DNA of 64,000 nucleotides from Pseudomonas paralcaligenes (GCF_019655855.1 NZ_BPFX01000007.1:186001-250000); one strand, 5' to 3'; shown: positions 19,880-32,445, counted from the first letter of the stretch. The notes: generated by a model from the letters alone, not told the origin. Numbers and translations: made by a program.

Positions 19880-20526
19880 TGCTTGACCTCCAGGCTGGCG
19901 GCGAGCGCGCGGGCTTCGCTGGCCAGCTGGGTGATCTGGTCCCAGGCACGGGCGCGGATCAGGTTGTCCGGCGCGATCCAGGTGCCGCCGACGCAGGCGA
20001 CGTTGGGCAGGCGCAGGAAGCTCAGCAGGTTGTCCGCGGTGATGCCGCCAGTGGGGCAGAAGCGGATGCCGGTGAAGGGTCCCTTGAAGCTCTTGAGCAT
20101 CTTCACGCTGGTGGCGCCGTTGGCCGGGAACAGCTTGAGCGAACGATAGCCATACTCCAGCGCCAGCAGCACCTCGGAAGGCGTCATCACCGCCGGCAGG
20201 TAGGGCAACCCGGAATCCTCCGCAGCGGCGGCCAGGCGCTCGGTGCAGCCGGGACTGACGGCGAACTGGGCGCCGGCATCGCGGGCCTCCTGGAACTGCT
20301 CGGCGTGAATCACCGTGCCGGCGCCGACCAGCAGCTCCGGCAGGGCCTTGCGAATCGCCGACAGGGCATCCAGGGCACGGGGCGTGCGCAGGGTCACTTC
20401 TAGCACGCTGACACCACCGGCGTGCAGCGCGCGGGCCATGTCCACCGCCAGCTCGCAATCCTCGATCACCAGCACCGGCAGCACCGGGCGCGCCCGCTGC
20501 AGCACCGCTTCCATCGTCAGGCTCAT
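19876..20526 (-). CDS. KHG/KDPG aldolase (2-keto-3-deoxy-6-phosphogluconate aldolase)
   Basis: 216 residues. A class I aldolase that cleaves KDPG to pyruvate and glyceraldehyde 3-phosphate. The Schiff-base lysine is in SLKLFPA, a catalytic glutamate is in VLEVTLRTP, and the phosphate-binding CPTGGI is present. Length and motifs are normal. There is no edd, zwf or pgl beside it. From memory PAO1 also has two such aldolases, with the other beside zwf-pgl, so this is probably the second copy. Its partner here is the overlapping thioesterase. Confidence 0.9.
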   Translation of the reverse strand: MSLTMEAVLQRARPVLPVLVIEDCELAVDMARALHAGGVSVLEVTLRTPRALDALSAIRKALPELLVGAGTVIHAEQFQEARDAGAQFAVSPGCTERLAAAAEDSGLPYLPAVMTPSEVLLALEYGYRSLKLFPANGATSVKMLKSFKGPFTGIRFCPTGGITADNLLSFLRLPNVACVGGTWIAPDNLIRARAWDQITQLASEARALAASLEVKQ

Positions 20527-20709
20527 GTCATTTCCCCCTCATCGAGATTCCGACACCACACGGCATAGGCAGCTATGACGGCGCCGAGCCGGACCGGAGC
20601 ACAACTCCGGCCCGCCGAGAACAATGGAGAGGGAGTGTAGCGGTTTAGAACAACCGGCAGCGCCTCGTGTTCCGCGTGGAAGCGGCCCGGATGGCCTCGG
20701 GATCGCCCT

Positions 20710-20730
20710 CCCGGATTGCATCCGGGCTAC
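20710..20730. repeat. Short palindromic repeat (CCCGGATTGCATCCGGG family)
   Basis: A palindromic CCCGGATNNNATCCGGG core followed by CTAC; the same 21 bases occur at 59715-59735. The gap between eda and the tRNA cluster (20527-20805) holds only this repeat and the tRNA terminator. Confidence 0.7.
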
Positions 20731-20753
20731 GGAAGCAGACCGCAGAAAAACAA

Positions 20754-20779
20754 AAGGGCCATTCCGAAGAATGACCCTT
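20754..20779 (-). terminator. Terminator of the tRNA-Glu/Ala operon
   Basis: On the minus strand AAGGGTCATTC pairs with GAATGGCCCTT around a CTTCGG-type loop, with a TTTTG tail, 26 bases past the last tRNA. Confidence 0.8.
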
Positions 20780-20805
20780 GAAGTCCGCAAAACGCGGAAA
20801 GAAAG

Positions 20806-20881
20806 TGGCGTCCCCTAGGGGACTCGAACCCCTGTTACCGCCGTGAAAGGGCGGTGTCCTAGGCCACTAGACGAAGGGGAC
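20806..20881 (-). tRNA. tRNA-Glu (anticodon TTC)
   Basis: 76 bases including an encoded CCA. The acceptor stem GTCCCCT/AGGGGAC is complete, the anticodon loop reads CTTTCAC, and the T-loop GTTCGAGTC is intact. It is the last gene of a four-tRNA transcript. Confidence 0.97.
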
Positions 20882-20929
20882 AGAACCTTCGAAGAACAAG
20901 GCCAGCACGCGGCTGGCCCTGTCAGTGTT

Positions 20930-21005
<76 letters not shown>

Positions 21006-21048
21006 GGATTTTGCGTCTCTCGACGTGCAGTGCGAGCACTGCGTGAAG

Positions 21049-21124
21049 TGGCGTCCCCTAGGGGACTCGAACCCCTGTTACCGCCGTGAAAGGGCGGTGT
21101 CCTAGGCCACTAGACGAAGGGGAC
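21049..21124 (-). tRNA. tRNA-Glu (anticodon TTC), second copy
   Basis: Identical by eye to the copy at 20806-20881. Together with the Ala gene it forms a unit repeated at about 243-base spacing. Confidence 0.97.
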
Positions 21125-21171
21125 GAAACCTTCATTCACTCGAACGCGCTGGAATTCGTTCGGTGGCAATT

Positions 21172-21247
<76 letters not shown>

Positions 21248-21265
21248 GTCGCTTGGACGGGGCGC

Positions 21266-21294
21266 ATATTAGGGGCGAGGTATTTGCCTGTCAA
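21266..21294 (-). promoter_or_regulatory. Strong sigma-70 promoter of the tRNA cluster
   Basis: A perfect TTGACA -35 and TAATAT -10, 17 bases apart, on the minus strand, with an AT-rich upstream stretch (AAAAAATTG) and a GC-only discriminator (GCGCCCC) before the start near 21259. A GC discriminator is the usual mark of stringent control of stable RNA. Confidence 0.88.
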
Positions 21295-21402
21295 CACAAT
21301 TTTTTATCGGGCCCGAAAAAATTCTGGAGGCAGAACAATCACTTACCCCGAGAGGCTGGCCAGGTCACGCCTTCGCGAGGCGATGACCGGCGCCCTCTCC
21401 GC

Positions 21403-22887
21403 TCAGCCGCGGAAACCCTCCAGCAGCTTCTTCCACTCCTTGGTCTCGCCGTTGCTGACGCCGCCGAGCAGTTCGATGGCCTGGCGCAGGCGGAAGCGCG
21501 ACAGGTCGGCACCGAGGATTTCCATCGCGTCCAGCACCGAGACCGAACTGGCCTTGCCGGTGATGGCCGGGAAGATCAGCGGCATCAGGTCGCGCAGCTT
21601 GAGGCCGAGGCCCTCGCAGACGAACTGGATGCAGGCGGTGATCTTCTCCTTGTCCCACTGGCGCAGCGCTTCCAGCTCCCACAGCACCAGCTGCAGGGCC
21701 TGGCGCACCTGGTCCGGCGACAGCTTCTTGTGCACCAGCAGCGCGGGGTCCAGCTGCACGCCGCCGCTGAAGAAGAAGCTGGAGAGCGGTGCGATATCGC
21801 TGAAGGTCTCGACCCGCTGCTGCACATGGGGCGCGATCTGCATCAGGTACTGGGTGTTGAAGGCCCAGTCCTGCACGCGCTGGGCGAACTGCTCCACCGG
21901 CAGCTCGCGCAGCCACTGGCCGTTGAGCCAGGACAGCTTCTCGATATCGAAGATCGGCCCGCCCAGGGAGACCCGCGACAGGTCGAAGTGCTCGATCATC
22001 TCGGCCAGGGAGAACTTCTCGCGCTCGTCCGGCATCGACCAGCCCATGCGGCCCAGGTAGTTGAGCAGCGCCTCGGGCATGAAGCCCATGCGCTCGTAGA
22101 AGGTGATGCAGGTGGGGTTCTTGCGCTTGGACAGCTTGGACTTGTCCGGATTGCGCAGCAGCGGCATGTAACAGAGCTTGGGCTGTTCCCAGCCGAAGTA
22201 CTCGTACAGCTTGATCAGCTTGGGCGCCGACGGCAGCCATTCCTCGCCGCGCAGGACGTGGCTGATCTCCATCAGATGGTCGTCGACCACGTTGGCCAGG
22301 AAGTAGGTGGGCAGACCGTCGGCCTTCATCAGCACCTGCATGTCCATGCGATCCCACGGGATTTCCACGTCGCCACGGAGCATGTCCGGCACCACGCAGA
22401 CGCCCTCGCTCGGCACCTTCATGCGCACCACGTGGGATTCGCCGGCGGCGATGCGCTTCTGCGCGTCCTCGGGGGCGAGATGCATGCAGTGGCCGTCGTA
22501 GCGCGGGGTTTCCTTCTTCGCCATCTGCTCGGCGCGCACCTGGTCCAGGCGCTCGGCGGAGCAGAAGCACGGGAACGCATGGCCCTTGGCGACCAGTTCG
22601 TCCGAATACTTCTTGTAGATCGCGCCGCGCTCGCTCTGCCGGTACGGGCCGTGCGGACCGCCGACGTCCGGCCCCTCGTTCCATTCGATGCCCAGCCAGC
22701 GCAGGGCGTCGAAGATCTGCTGCTCGGACTCGCGAGTCGAGCGCAGCTGGTCGGTGTCCTCGATACGCAGGATGAATTCGCCGCCGTGCTGGCGGGCGAA
22801 ACACAGGTTGAACAGGGCGATGTAGGCAGTACCGACGTGCGGGTCGCCGGTCGGCGACGGCGCAATGCGGGTGCGGACTTTGGTCAT
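21403..22887 (-). CDS. gltX: Glutamyl-tRNA synthetase
   Basis: 494 residues. Class I synthetase charging tRNA-Glu. The HIGH signature is [14 protein letters not shown] and the KMSKS signature is KLSKRKN; a zinc-type element with CFCSAERL and a Cys/His region is at about 100-135. Its neighbour on the same strand is a tRNA-Glu gene, which is the cognate substrate, although a separate promoter drives the tRNAs. Length is normal. Confidence 0.98.
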   Translation of the reverse strand: MTKVRTRIAPSPTGDPHVGTAYIALFNLCFARQHGGEFILRIEDTDQLRSTRESEQQIFDALRWLGIEWNEGPDVGGPHGPYRQSERGAIYKKYSDELVAKGHAFPCFCSAERLDQVRAEQMAKKETPRYDGHCMHLAPEDAQKRIAAGESHVVRMKVPSEGVCVVPDMLRGDVEIPWDRMDMQVLMKADGLPTYFLANVVDDHLMEISHVLRGEEWLPSAPKLIKLYEYFGWEQPKLCYMPLLRNPDKSKLSKRKNPTCITFYERMGFMPEALLNYLGRMGWSMPDEREKFSLAEMIEHFDLSRVSLGGPIFDIEKLSWLNGQWLRELPVEQFAQRVQDWAFNTQYLMQIAPHVQQRVETFSDIAPLSSFFFSGGVQLDPALLVHKKLSPDQVRQALQLVLWELEALRQWDKEKITACIQFVCEGLGLKLRDLMPLIFPAITGKASSVSVLDAMEILGADLSRFRLRQAIELLGGVSNGETKEWKKLLEGFRG

Positions 22888-22914
22888 GACAAGTCTCGGG
22901 AACAGAAGGGTTGG

Positions 22915-23829
22915 CTAAGGGCGCGATGTTATCAGGCCGGCCACTGCCGGCTCCAGCAGCGCGGTCTGGCGCAGGCTGGACATGAGGAAGTCGAGGAAGG
23001 TCTTGACCTTCATCGCCTGGAAGCGCCGGGACGGGTAGACGGCATACAGCTCCCCCACCGGCAGGCGCGCGTCCGGCAGCAGCTCCACCAGACGGCCGTT
23101 GCCCAGCGCCTCCTCGGAGATCATCACCGGCAGCCCGGCGACGCCGGCGCCGGCCAGCGCCGCTTCGCGCGCCAGGGTGATGTTGTTGCACGACAGCACG
23201 CGCTGGCACGGCACCTGCTCGCCGAGCAGCGGCCAGTAGCGCGGCGAGTCCTGGGGCAGGAGGATCGCCCGGTGGCCGGCCAGTTCGTGGATGGTCCGCG
23301 GCGCGCCGTGCTGGGCCAGGTACTCGGGACTGGCGCACAGGCAACGACGGCTCTCGAACAGTTTGCGGGCGATCAGGGTGGAATCGCGCGGCTGGCCGAC
23401 CTGGATGGCGATGTCGATGCCCTCCTCCAACGGGTCCACGTCCCGCGAGGTCAGCTCCACCTCCGCGCTGATCTGCGGGTACTGGCGCATGAAGTGGCCC
23501 AGCACGCTGCCGAGGAAGAACTGGCCGAACTCGATGGGCGCGGTGATGCGCAGCAGCCCCGAGGGCGCCTGCTGCAGCTGCATCACCGCCTGCTCGGCCT
23601 CGGCGAAGTCCAGCATGATCTGCCGGCAGCGCTCGTAGTAGGCCAGGCCGACCTCGGTCAGACGCAGCTTGCGCGTCGTCCGGTTGAGCAGGCGCACGCC
23701 GAGGCGCTCCTCCAGCAGAGCGATGCGCCGGCTGACCGTGGACTTCTGCATGCTCAGGCTCTGCGCGGCCTGGGTGAAGCTGTGGCACTCCACCACCCGG
23801 GTGAAGATCAACGCGTCATCGAGCCCCAT
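22915..23829 (-). CDS. LysR-family regulator, divergent from the EmrAB-type pump
   Basis: 304 residues. Winged HTH at about 1-60 (FTQAAQSLSMQKSTVSRRI), then a substrate-binding domain of the CrgA/DNA-binding-repressor subgroup. It is divergent from the emrA-like gene with a 107-base gap, so it probably controls the pump; this is positional inference. It lies 27 bases upstream of gltX on the same strand, so some read-through into gltX is possible. Confidence 0.9.
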   Translation of the reverse strand: MGLDDALIFTRVVECHSFTQAAQSLSMQKSTVSRRIALLEERLGVRLLNRTTRKLRLTEVGLAYYERCRQIMLDFAEAEQAVMQLQQAPSGLLRITAPIEFGQFFLGSVLGHFMRQYPQISAEVELTSRDVDPLEEGIDIAIQVGQPRDSTLIARKLFESRRCLCASPEYLAQHGAPRTIHELAGHRAILLPQDSPRYWPLLGEQVPCQRVLSCNNITLAREAALAGAGVAGLPVMISEEALGNGRLVELLPDARLPVGELYAVYPSRRFQAMKVKTFLDFLMSSLRQTALLEPAVAGLITSRP

Positions 23830-23936
23830 GACTGTTCCTCAGGCGCAACAAAGTTTGCGAATTCTACCGGCTACAGCTTTGGCGGCAACATTGTTAAATT
23901 CGCTTACATTTTTCGCCCGCTGTTCGAGCCCTTGCC

Positions 23937-24986
23937 ATGCCTGCCCAGTTGCAACGCCGTCTGTCCATCTTCGCCATCGTGCTCGTGCTGATCGCCCTGG
24001 GGCTGTTCGGGCACTGGCTGCTGGTCGGACGCTTCCACGAAAGCACCGACAACGCCTACGTCCAGGGCGAGATCACCCGGGTCTCCAGCCAGTTGGGCGC
24101 CCGTATCGAGAAGGTGCTGGTGACCGACAACCAGCAGGTGGAAAAGGGCCAGCTGCTGCTCACCCTGGAAGCCGCCGATTTCCGCCTGGAACTGGAGCGA
24201 GCCCGCGCCGCCCTGGCCACCCGCGAGGCCGAACTGGCCCAGGCGCAGAGCCGGCTGGACCAGCAGGGCAGCCTGATCGCCGCCAGCCGGGCCGATGTGG
24301 CCGCCGGCCAGGCGACGCTCAGCCGGACCCAGATCGACCTGTCCCGCGCCCAGGCCCTGCGCAAGCCGGGCTTCGTCTCCGAGGAACGGGTCACCACCCT
24401 CTCCGCTGACAGCCGGGTGGCCCGCTCGCAACTATCCAAGGCCGAGGCCGACCTGGCCGCCCAGCATCAGCAGGTCGATGCCCTGCAGGCCGACATCAAG
24501 CGCCTGAACGCGCAGATCGCCAACGCCCGCGCCGATATCGAACAGGCCGAACTGAACCTCAGGCGCACCGAGATCCACGCCCCGATCAGCGGGGTGATCG
24601 GCCAGCGCTCGGCGCGCAGCGGCCAGGTGGTGCAGGCCGGCGCCTACCTGCTGTCGATCGTGCCCAGCGACGATATCTGGGTACAGGCCAACTTCAAGGA
24701 GACCCAGATCGGCCGCATGCAGCCAGGCCAGGTCGCCGAGCTGACGTTCGACGCCTACCCGGACACCCCCATCGAGGGCCGCATCGACAGTCTGTTCGCC
24801 GCCTCCGGCGCGCAGTTCAGCCTGCTGCCGCCGGACAACGCCACCGGCAACTTCACCAAGGTGGTTCAGCGCATCCCGGTGAAACTCACCTTCGCCGCCG
24901 ACAACCCGCTCAAGGGCAGGATCCGCCCCGGCATGTCGGTGGAAGTGAACGTGGACATCTCCAGCGACGCCCAGCATGGCGGCTGA
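23937..24986 (+). CDS. EmrA/HlyD-family membrane-fusion protein of a drug efflux pump
   Basis: 349 residues. One N-terminal membrane anchor (about 9-30), STDNAYVQGEITRVSSQLGARIEKVLVTDNQ in the first half-lipoyl region, a long coiled-coil hairpin (about 85-205), the second half-lipoyl domain (IHAPISGVIG) and a beta-barrel. It bridges the inner-membrane transporter to an outer-membrane channel, which is not encoded here. Its 3' end overlaps the emrB-like gene by 11 bases. Confidence 0.92.
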   Translation: MPAQLQRRLSIFAIVLVLIALGLFGHWLLVGRFHESTDNAYVQGEITRVSSQLGARIEKVLVTDNQQVEKGQLLLTLEAADFRLELERARAALATREAELAQAQSRLDQQGSLIAASRADVAAGQATLSRTQIDLSRAQALRKPGFVSEERVTTLSADSRVARSQLSKAEADLAAQHQQVDALQADIKRLNAQIANARADIEQAELNLRRTEIHAPISGVIGQRSARSGQVVQAGAYLLSIVPSDDIWVQANFKETQIGRMQPGQVAELTFDAYPDTPIEGRIDSLFAASGAQFSLLPPDNATGNFTKVVQRIPVKLTFAADNPLKGRIRPGMSVEVNVDISSDAQHGG

Positions 24987-26526
24987 CGCCCTGCTGCGCC
25001 CGGTCGGCGAACCTACCCGGCGCGACTGGATCGCGGTGATGAGCGCCATGCTAGGCGCGTTCATGGCGGTGCTGGACATCCAGATCACCAACTCCTCGCT
25101 GAAGGACATCCAGGGCGCGCTGTCGGCCACCCTGGAGGAAGGCTCGTGGATCTCCACGTCCTACCTGGTGGCCGAGATCATCATGATCCCGCTCACCGCC
25201 TGGCTGGTGCAGCTGCTCTCGGCGCGGCGCCTGGCGGTGTGGGTCTCGCTGGGCTTCCTCGCCTCCTCCCTGCTCTGCTCGTTCGCCTGGAGCCTGGAGA
25301 GCATGATCGTGTTCCGCGCCCTGCAGGGCTTCACCGGCGGCGCGCTGATCCCCCTGGCCTTCACCCTGACCCTGATCAAGCTGCCCGAGCACCACCGAGC
25401 CAAGGGCATGGCGCTGTTCGCCATCACCGCCACCTTCGCTCCCTCCATCGGCCCGACCCTGGGCGGCTGGCTGACCGAGAACTGGGGCTGGGAATACATC
25501 TTCTATATCAACGTGCCGCCGGGCCTGCTGATGATCGCCGGCCTGATGTACGGCCTGGAGAAGAAAGCGCCGCACTGGGAACTGCTGAAGAGCACCGACT
25601 ACGCCGGCATCGTCACCCTGGGGCTGGGCCTCGGCTGCCTGCAGGTGTTCCTCGAAGAGGGCCACCGCAAGGACTGGCTGGAATCGCAGCTGATCGTCGG
25701 CCTGGGCAGCGTGGCGGTGGTCAGCCTGATCCTGTTCGTCATCCTGCAGCTTTCGCGGGACAACCCGCTGATCAACCTGCGCATCCTGCGCGAACGCAAC
25801 TTCGGCCTCACCAGCATCGCCAGCCTGGGCATGGGGCTGGGCCTGTACGGCTCGATCTACCTGCTGCCGCTGTACCTGGCGCAGATCCAGGGCTACAACG
25901 CCCTGCAGATCGGCGAGGTGATCATGTGGATGGGCCTGCCGCAGCTGTTCATCATCCCGCTGGTGCCGAAACTGATGAAGGTGATCTCGCCGAAGTGGCT
26001 GTGCGCCGGGGGCTTCGCCCTGTTCGGCATCTCCAGCTTCTTCTCCGGGGTGCTCAACCCGGATTTCGCCGGCGAGCAGTTCAACCACATCCAGATCATC
26101 CGCGCCCTGGGCCAGCCGATGATCATGGTGACCATCTCGCTGATCGCCACCGCCTACATCCAGCCGCAGGACGCTGGTTCCGCGTCGAGCCTGTTCAACA
26201 TCCTGCGCAACCTCGGCGGCGCCATCGGCATCGCCCTCCTCGCCACCCTGCTCGACAGCCGCGCCAAGACCTATTTCGACTACCTGCGCGAAGCCGTGGT
26301 GCCGGGCAACCCGCAGGTGGACGAACGCCTGGCGCTGCTCGCCGAACAGCTCGGCAGCCAGCAGGCCGCGCTGGGCAAGCTCAGCGAGATCACCCACCAG
26401 CAGGCCGCCATCATGGCCTACAATGACGCCTTCCATTTCGTCGGCCTGGCCCTGGCCATCAGCATGCTCGCCGTGCTGCTGACCCGCGCCCTGCCCGCCG
26501 GCGCCACCGGTGGCGCGGCTCACTGA
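24976..26526 (+). CDS. EmrB/QacA-family (DHA2) MFS drug transporter
   Basis: 516 residues with about 14 predicted membrane segments. The DHA2 signature appears as LDIQITNSSLKDIQGAL in segment 1 (normally LDxTIVNVALP-like), GFTGGALIPLAFTL matches the antiporter motif C region, and WGWEYIFYINVPPG is typical of the family. It expels hydrophobic compounds using the proton gradient with the upstream fusion protein. Substrate unknown. An EamA gene follows after 30 bases. Confidence 0.92.
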   Translation: MAADALLRPVGEPTRRDWIAVMSAMLGAFMAVLDIQITNSSLKDIQGALSATLEEGSWISTSYLVAEIIMIPLTAWLVQLLSARRLAVWVSLGFLASSLLCSFAWSLESMIVFRALQGFTGGALIPLAFTLTLIKLPEHHRAKGMALFAITATFAPSIGPTLGGWLTENWGWEYIFYINVPPGLLMIAGLMYGLEKKAPHWELLKSTDYAGIVTLGLGLGCLQVFLEEGHRKDWLESQLIVGLGSVAVVSLILFVILQLSRDNPLINLRILRERNFGLTSIASLGMGLGLYGSIYLLPLYLAQIQGYNALQIGEVIMWMGLPQLFIIPLVPKLMKVISPKWLCAGGFALFGISSFFSGVLNPDFAGEQFNHIQIIRALGQPMIMVTISLIATAYIQPQDAGSASSLFNILRNLGGAIGIALLATLLDSRAKTYFDYLREAVVPGNPQVDERLALLAEQLGSQQAALGKLSEITHQQAAIMAYNDAFHFVGLALAISMLAVLLTRALPAGATGGAAH

Positions 26527-26556
26527 ACCCGCCACCTCCCGCTTTCTGGTTTCGAC

Positions 26557-27450
26557 ATGCCCGCCTCGCGTTACCGCTCCTTCCTGTTGGTCGGCGCCTT
26601 CCTGGTCATCTATGTCGGCTGGGGCACCACCTACTTGGCCAACCACTTCCTCCTGCGCGAGCTGCCGCCCTTCGTCATCGGCACTCTGCGCTTCTGCCTG
26701 GCGGGCCTGCTGGCGCTGCTCTGGGTGGCCGTGCAGGGCGGGCTGAAGGTGCAGCGCAGCGACTGGGGCGCCGCGCTGATCGGCGGCCTGCTGCTGATCG
26801 CGGTCGGCCAGGGCGCGCTGATCTACGCCAACCAGCACCTGCCCACCGGCATGCTGGCGATGCTCTACACCACCCTGCCGCTGTGGAGCGTGGCCCTGGA
26901 GTGGCTGCTGGACGAGCGTCCACCGGTCTGGGTGCTGCTCGGCCTGGCCGTCGCCAGCGGCGGCATCGTGCTGCTGATGGGCGGCGGCCTGGGCGAAGGC
27001 GCCGGCCTGCTGCAATGGTTTTCCGGCGCGCTGGTGCTGCTGGCCACCCTACTCTGGGCGATCGGCGCCTGGTGGTTGCGCCAGCGCCCGCCGCTACGCT
27101 CGCCCGCCACCGGCCTGGGCCTGCAGATGCTGGTGGGGGCGCTGGTGCTGGCCGGTTTCGGCCTCTGGCATGGTGACTGGCAGGGATTGCGACTGGACCA
27201 GCTGAGCACTTCCGGCTGGCTCTGGCTGGCCTACCTGGTGCTGCCGGTGAGCCTGGGCGTGTATCCGGCCTATTTCTGGCTGCTGCGCGAGGTGCGGCCG
27301 AGCCTGGTGTCGACCTTCGCCTTCGTCAACCCGGTGGTGGCCCTGCTGCTGGGCTACCTGATCCTCGACGAGCGCCTCGGCCTGTCCGCCGGGCTGGCCA
27401 GCCTGGCGGTCCTGGCCGGGGTGTCGATGATCATCTTCGGCCGGCGCTGA
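26557..27450 (+). CDS. EamA/DMT-superfamily transporter
   Basis: 297 residues with ten predicted membrane segments in two EamA halves (GWGTTYLANHF at segment 1, and the second half near ALVLLATLLWAIGAWW). Small-molecule exporter of the drug/metabolite superfamily; substrate not readable. It stands 30 bases after the emrB-like gene and may be co-transcribed with it. A palindromic repeat separates it from convergent uvrB. Confidence 0.88.
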   Translation: MPASRYRSFLLVGAFLVIYVGWGTTYLANHFLLRELPPFVIGTLRFCLAGLLALLWVAVQGGLKVQRSDWGAALIGGLLLIAVGQGALIYANQHLPTGMLAMLYTTLPLWSVALEWLLDERPPVWVLLGLAVASGGIVLLMGGGLGEGAGLLQWFSGALVLLATLLWAIGAWWLRQRPPLRSPATGLGLQMLVGALVLAGFGLWHGDWQGLRLDQLSTSGWLWLAYLVLPVSLGVYPAYFWLLREVRPSLVSTFAFVNPVVALLLGYLILDERLGLSAGLASLAVLAGVSMIIFGRR

Positions 27451-27463
27451 GTTCTCTATCTTC

Positions 27464-27543
27464 GTGGGAGCGGCCTTTTTGTGGAAGCGGCCTTGGCCGC
27501 GATGCTCTTAGGCGGCCCTGATCGCGGCCAAGGCCGCTCCCAC
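27464..27543. repeat. REP-like palindromic repeat (GTGGGAGCGGCC family)
   Basis: A truncated copy GTGGGAGCGGCC (27464-27475) is followed by a 23-base arm starting GTGGAAGCGGCC (27481) and its complement ending CCGCTCCCAC (27543). It lies between the convergent EamA and uvrB genes and may also act as a bidirectional terminator. Confidence 0.75.
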
Positions 27544-27554
27544 AAAGGCGCGTG

Positions 27555-29570
<2,016 letters not shown>

Positions 29571-29757
29571 GATGCGACCTCGCGATGACACTGTGACGCG
29601 GCTCAACGGCCGGCGTCATAGCTTCTGAATGAGCGCTGGCGCTGTCGCCGCGCACAGACTGGGCCGCTATACTAGCGACCCGTTTATGCAACCCCAAGCC
29701 CGATTCCGTGCCGGGAGTTGCCGGTTCCCACCCTCTCCTCTCGAGACCGCCGCAATC

Positions 29758-30954
29758 ATGAGTCTGTTCTCCGCCGTCGAGCTGGCGCCGCGCGACCCGA
29801 TCCTGGGCCTGAATGAAGCCTTCAACGCCGATACCCGCAGCACCAAGGTCAACCTGGGCGTGGGGGTGTACTACAACGAGGAAGGCCGAATTCCCCTGCT
29901 GCGCGCCGTCGCCGAGGCCGAGAAGGCCCGCATCGAGGCCCACGCGCCGCGCGGCTACCTGCCGATCGAGGGCATCGCAGCCTACGACAGCGCCGTGCAG
30001 AAGCTGCTGTTCGGCGAAGGCTCCGCCCTGCTGGCCGAAGGCCGCGTGGTCACCACCCAGGCCGTCGGCGGCACCGGCGCCCTGAAGACCGGCGCCGACT
30101 TCCTCAAGCGCCTGCTGCCGAACGCCCTGGTCGCCATCAGCGACCCGAGCTGGGAAAACCATCGCGCCCTGTTCGAATCCGCCGGCTTCCCGGTGCGCAA
30201 CTACCGCTACTACGACGCCGACACCCACGGCGTGAACCGCGCCGGCCTGCTGGAAGACCTCAAAGCCCTGCCAGCACGCTCCATCGTCGTGCTGCACGCC
30301 TGCTGCCACAACCCGACCGGCGTCGACCTCTCTCTGGATGACTGGAAAGCCGTACTGGAAGTTCTCCGCGAGCGCGAGCACGTGCCCTTCCTCGACATCG
30401 CCTACCAGGGCTTCGGCGAGGGCATCGACCAGGACGCCTTCGCCGTGCGCCTGTTCGCCGAGTCCGGCCTGCCGTTCTTCGTCTCCAGCTCCTTCTCCAA
30501 GTCTTTCTCGCTGTATGGCGAGCGGGTCGGCGCCCTGTCCATCGTCACCGCCGACAAGGACGAGGCTGGCCGCGTGCTGTCGCAAGCCAAGCGCGTGATC
30601 CGCACCAACTACTCCAACCCGCCGACCCACGGCGCCACCGTGGTGTCCAGCGTGCTCAACAGCCCCGAGCTGCGCGCCCTGTGGGAAGAGGAACTGGGCG
30701 AGATGCGCACCCGCATCCGCGACATGCGCCTGGCCATGGTCGAGCAACTGGCGGCCCTGGGCGCCAAGCGCGACTTCGGCTTCGTCGCCCGCCAGCGCGG
30801 CATGTTCTCCTACTCCGGCCTGACCGCCGAGCAGGTGGAGCGTCTGCGCACCGAGTTCGGTATCTACGCCGTCAGCACCGGCCGCATCTGCGTCGCCGCG
30901 CTGAACCGCAGCAACCTGGACGCCGTCACCAAAGCCATCGTCCAGGTGCTCTGA
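29758..30954 (+). CDS. Aspartate/aromatic amino acid aminotransferase (class I)
   Basis: 398 residues from MSLFSAVELAPRDPILGL. PLP enzyme of the AspC/TyrB group: the PLP lysine is in SSSFSKSFSLYGERVGAL, and the substrate arginine lies in the C-terminal region around GRICVAALN. Overall form is close to TyrB, so it probably transaminates aspartate, phenylalanine and tyrosine; AspC versus TyrB cannot be decided by reading. A TATACT -10 element lies near 29668-29673; no good -35 was seen. Confidence 0.9.
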   Translation: MSLFSAVELAPRDPILGLNEAFNADTRSTKVNLGVGVYYNEEGRIPLLRAVAEAEKARIEAHAPRGYLPIEGIAAYDSAVQKLLFGEGSALLAEGRVVTTQAVGGTGALKTGADFLKRLLPNALVAISDPSWENHRALFESAGFPVRNYRYYDADTHGVNRAGLLEDLKALPARSIVVLHACCHNPTGVDLSLDDWKAVLEVLREREHVPFLDIAYQGFGEGIDQDAFAVRLFAESGLPFFVSSSFSKSFSLYGERVGALSIVTADKDEAGRVLSQAKRVIRTNYSNPPTHGATVVSSVLNSPELRALWEEELGEMRTRIRDMRLAMVEQLAALGAKRDFGFVARQRGMFSYSGLTAEQVERLRTEFGIYAVSTGRICVAALNRSNLDAVTKAIVQVL

Positions 30955-30986
30955 GACGAATCAGGGGAAAAAGCGCCGCACAGGTG

Positions 30987-31014
30987 TTGACTTCCCCTTT
31001 TTAATCAGTAGGAT
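30987..31014 (+). promoter_or_regulatory. Sigma-70 promoter of tRNA-Asn
   Basis: TTGACT and TAGGAT are separated by 16 bases, with a CG-rich discriminator (ACGCACCGC) before a start near 31021, six bases ahead of the mature tRNA. Confidence 0.7.
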
Positions 31015-31026
31015 ACGCACCGCTGT

Positions 31027-31102
31027 TCCGCGATAGCTCAGTCGGTAGAGCAAATGACTGTTAATCATTGGGTCCCTGGTTCGAGTCCAGGTCGCGGAGC
31101 CA
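31027..31102 (+). tRNA. tRNA-Asn (anticodon GTT)
   Basis: 76 bases with encoded CCA; acceptor stem TCCGCGA/TCGCGGA, anticodon loop CTGTTAA, T-loop GTTCGAGTC. A terminator follows after eight bases. No attachment-site duplication or integrase gene is near. Confidence 0.97.
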
Positions 31103-31110
31103 AATTCAGA

Positions 31111-31140
31111 AGCCCCAGGTGAAAACCTGGGGCTTTTTTG
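31111..31140 (+). terminator. Terminator of tRNA-Asn
   Basis: AGCCCCAGGT / ACCTGGGGCT stem with a GAAAA loop and a run of six T. Confidence 0.92.
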
Positions 31141-31185
31141 TTTTCAGCCAGACGCTCTCGGCTGTTCGCCGAATCCCTGAGCACG

Positions 31186-31249
31186 GTAGGGTGCGCCGTG
31201 CGCACCAGAAGAGTCCTTGCCGGCTTTCGGCGCGCACGGCACACCCTAC
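31186..31249. repeat. Dispersed inverted repeat (GTAGGGTGCGC family), second copy
   Basis: Left arm GTAGGGTGCGCCGTGCGCAC and right arm GCGCACGGCACACCCTAC enclose 26 bases. Same family as 10947-11008. It lies between tRNA-Asn and cysB. Confidence 0.72.
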
Positions 31250-31276
31250 AACAGCAGATCGCTGCTCCCCACAATG

Positions 31277-31304
31277 CAAAACGCCCGACGCAATAGGTCG
31301 GGCG
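31277..31304 (-). terminator. Terminator of cysB
   Basis: On the minus strand CGCCCGACC and its near-complement form a stem followed by GTTTTG, 29 bases past the cysB stop. Confidence 0.75.
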
Positions 31305-31332
31305 CTCTGCAGCCTGGGAGGACTGGCTCCGG

Positions 31333-32316
<984 letters not shown>

Positions 32317-32445
32317 TCAAAGCAGATAGGCGCTGCCCGAATGTGCCAATGCAGCGATATAACCATATTAACGGTTTGATGATTAAATCTAGACGTTTTT
32401 TTGATTCATGTATGCCGTTCGTCTAACGGTTGGCGATAAGGGCCG

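Noticed and set aside
29571..29757. SOS (LexA) box for uvrB
   Set aside because: No CTG-N10-CAG motif is present in the divergent gap.
31027..31140. Integrative element at tRNA-Asn
   Set aside because: No integrase gene and no duplicated 3' end of the tRNA in the window.
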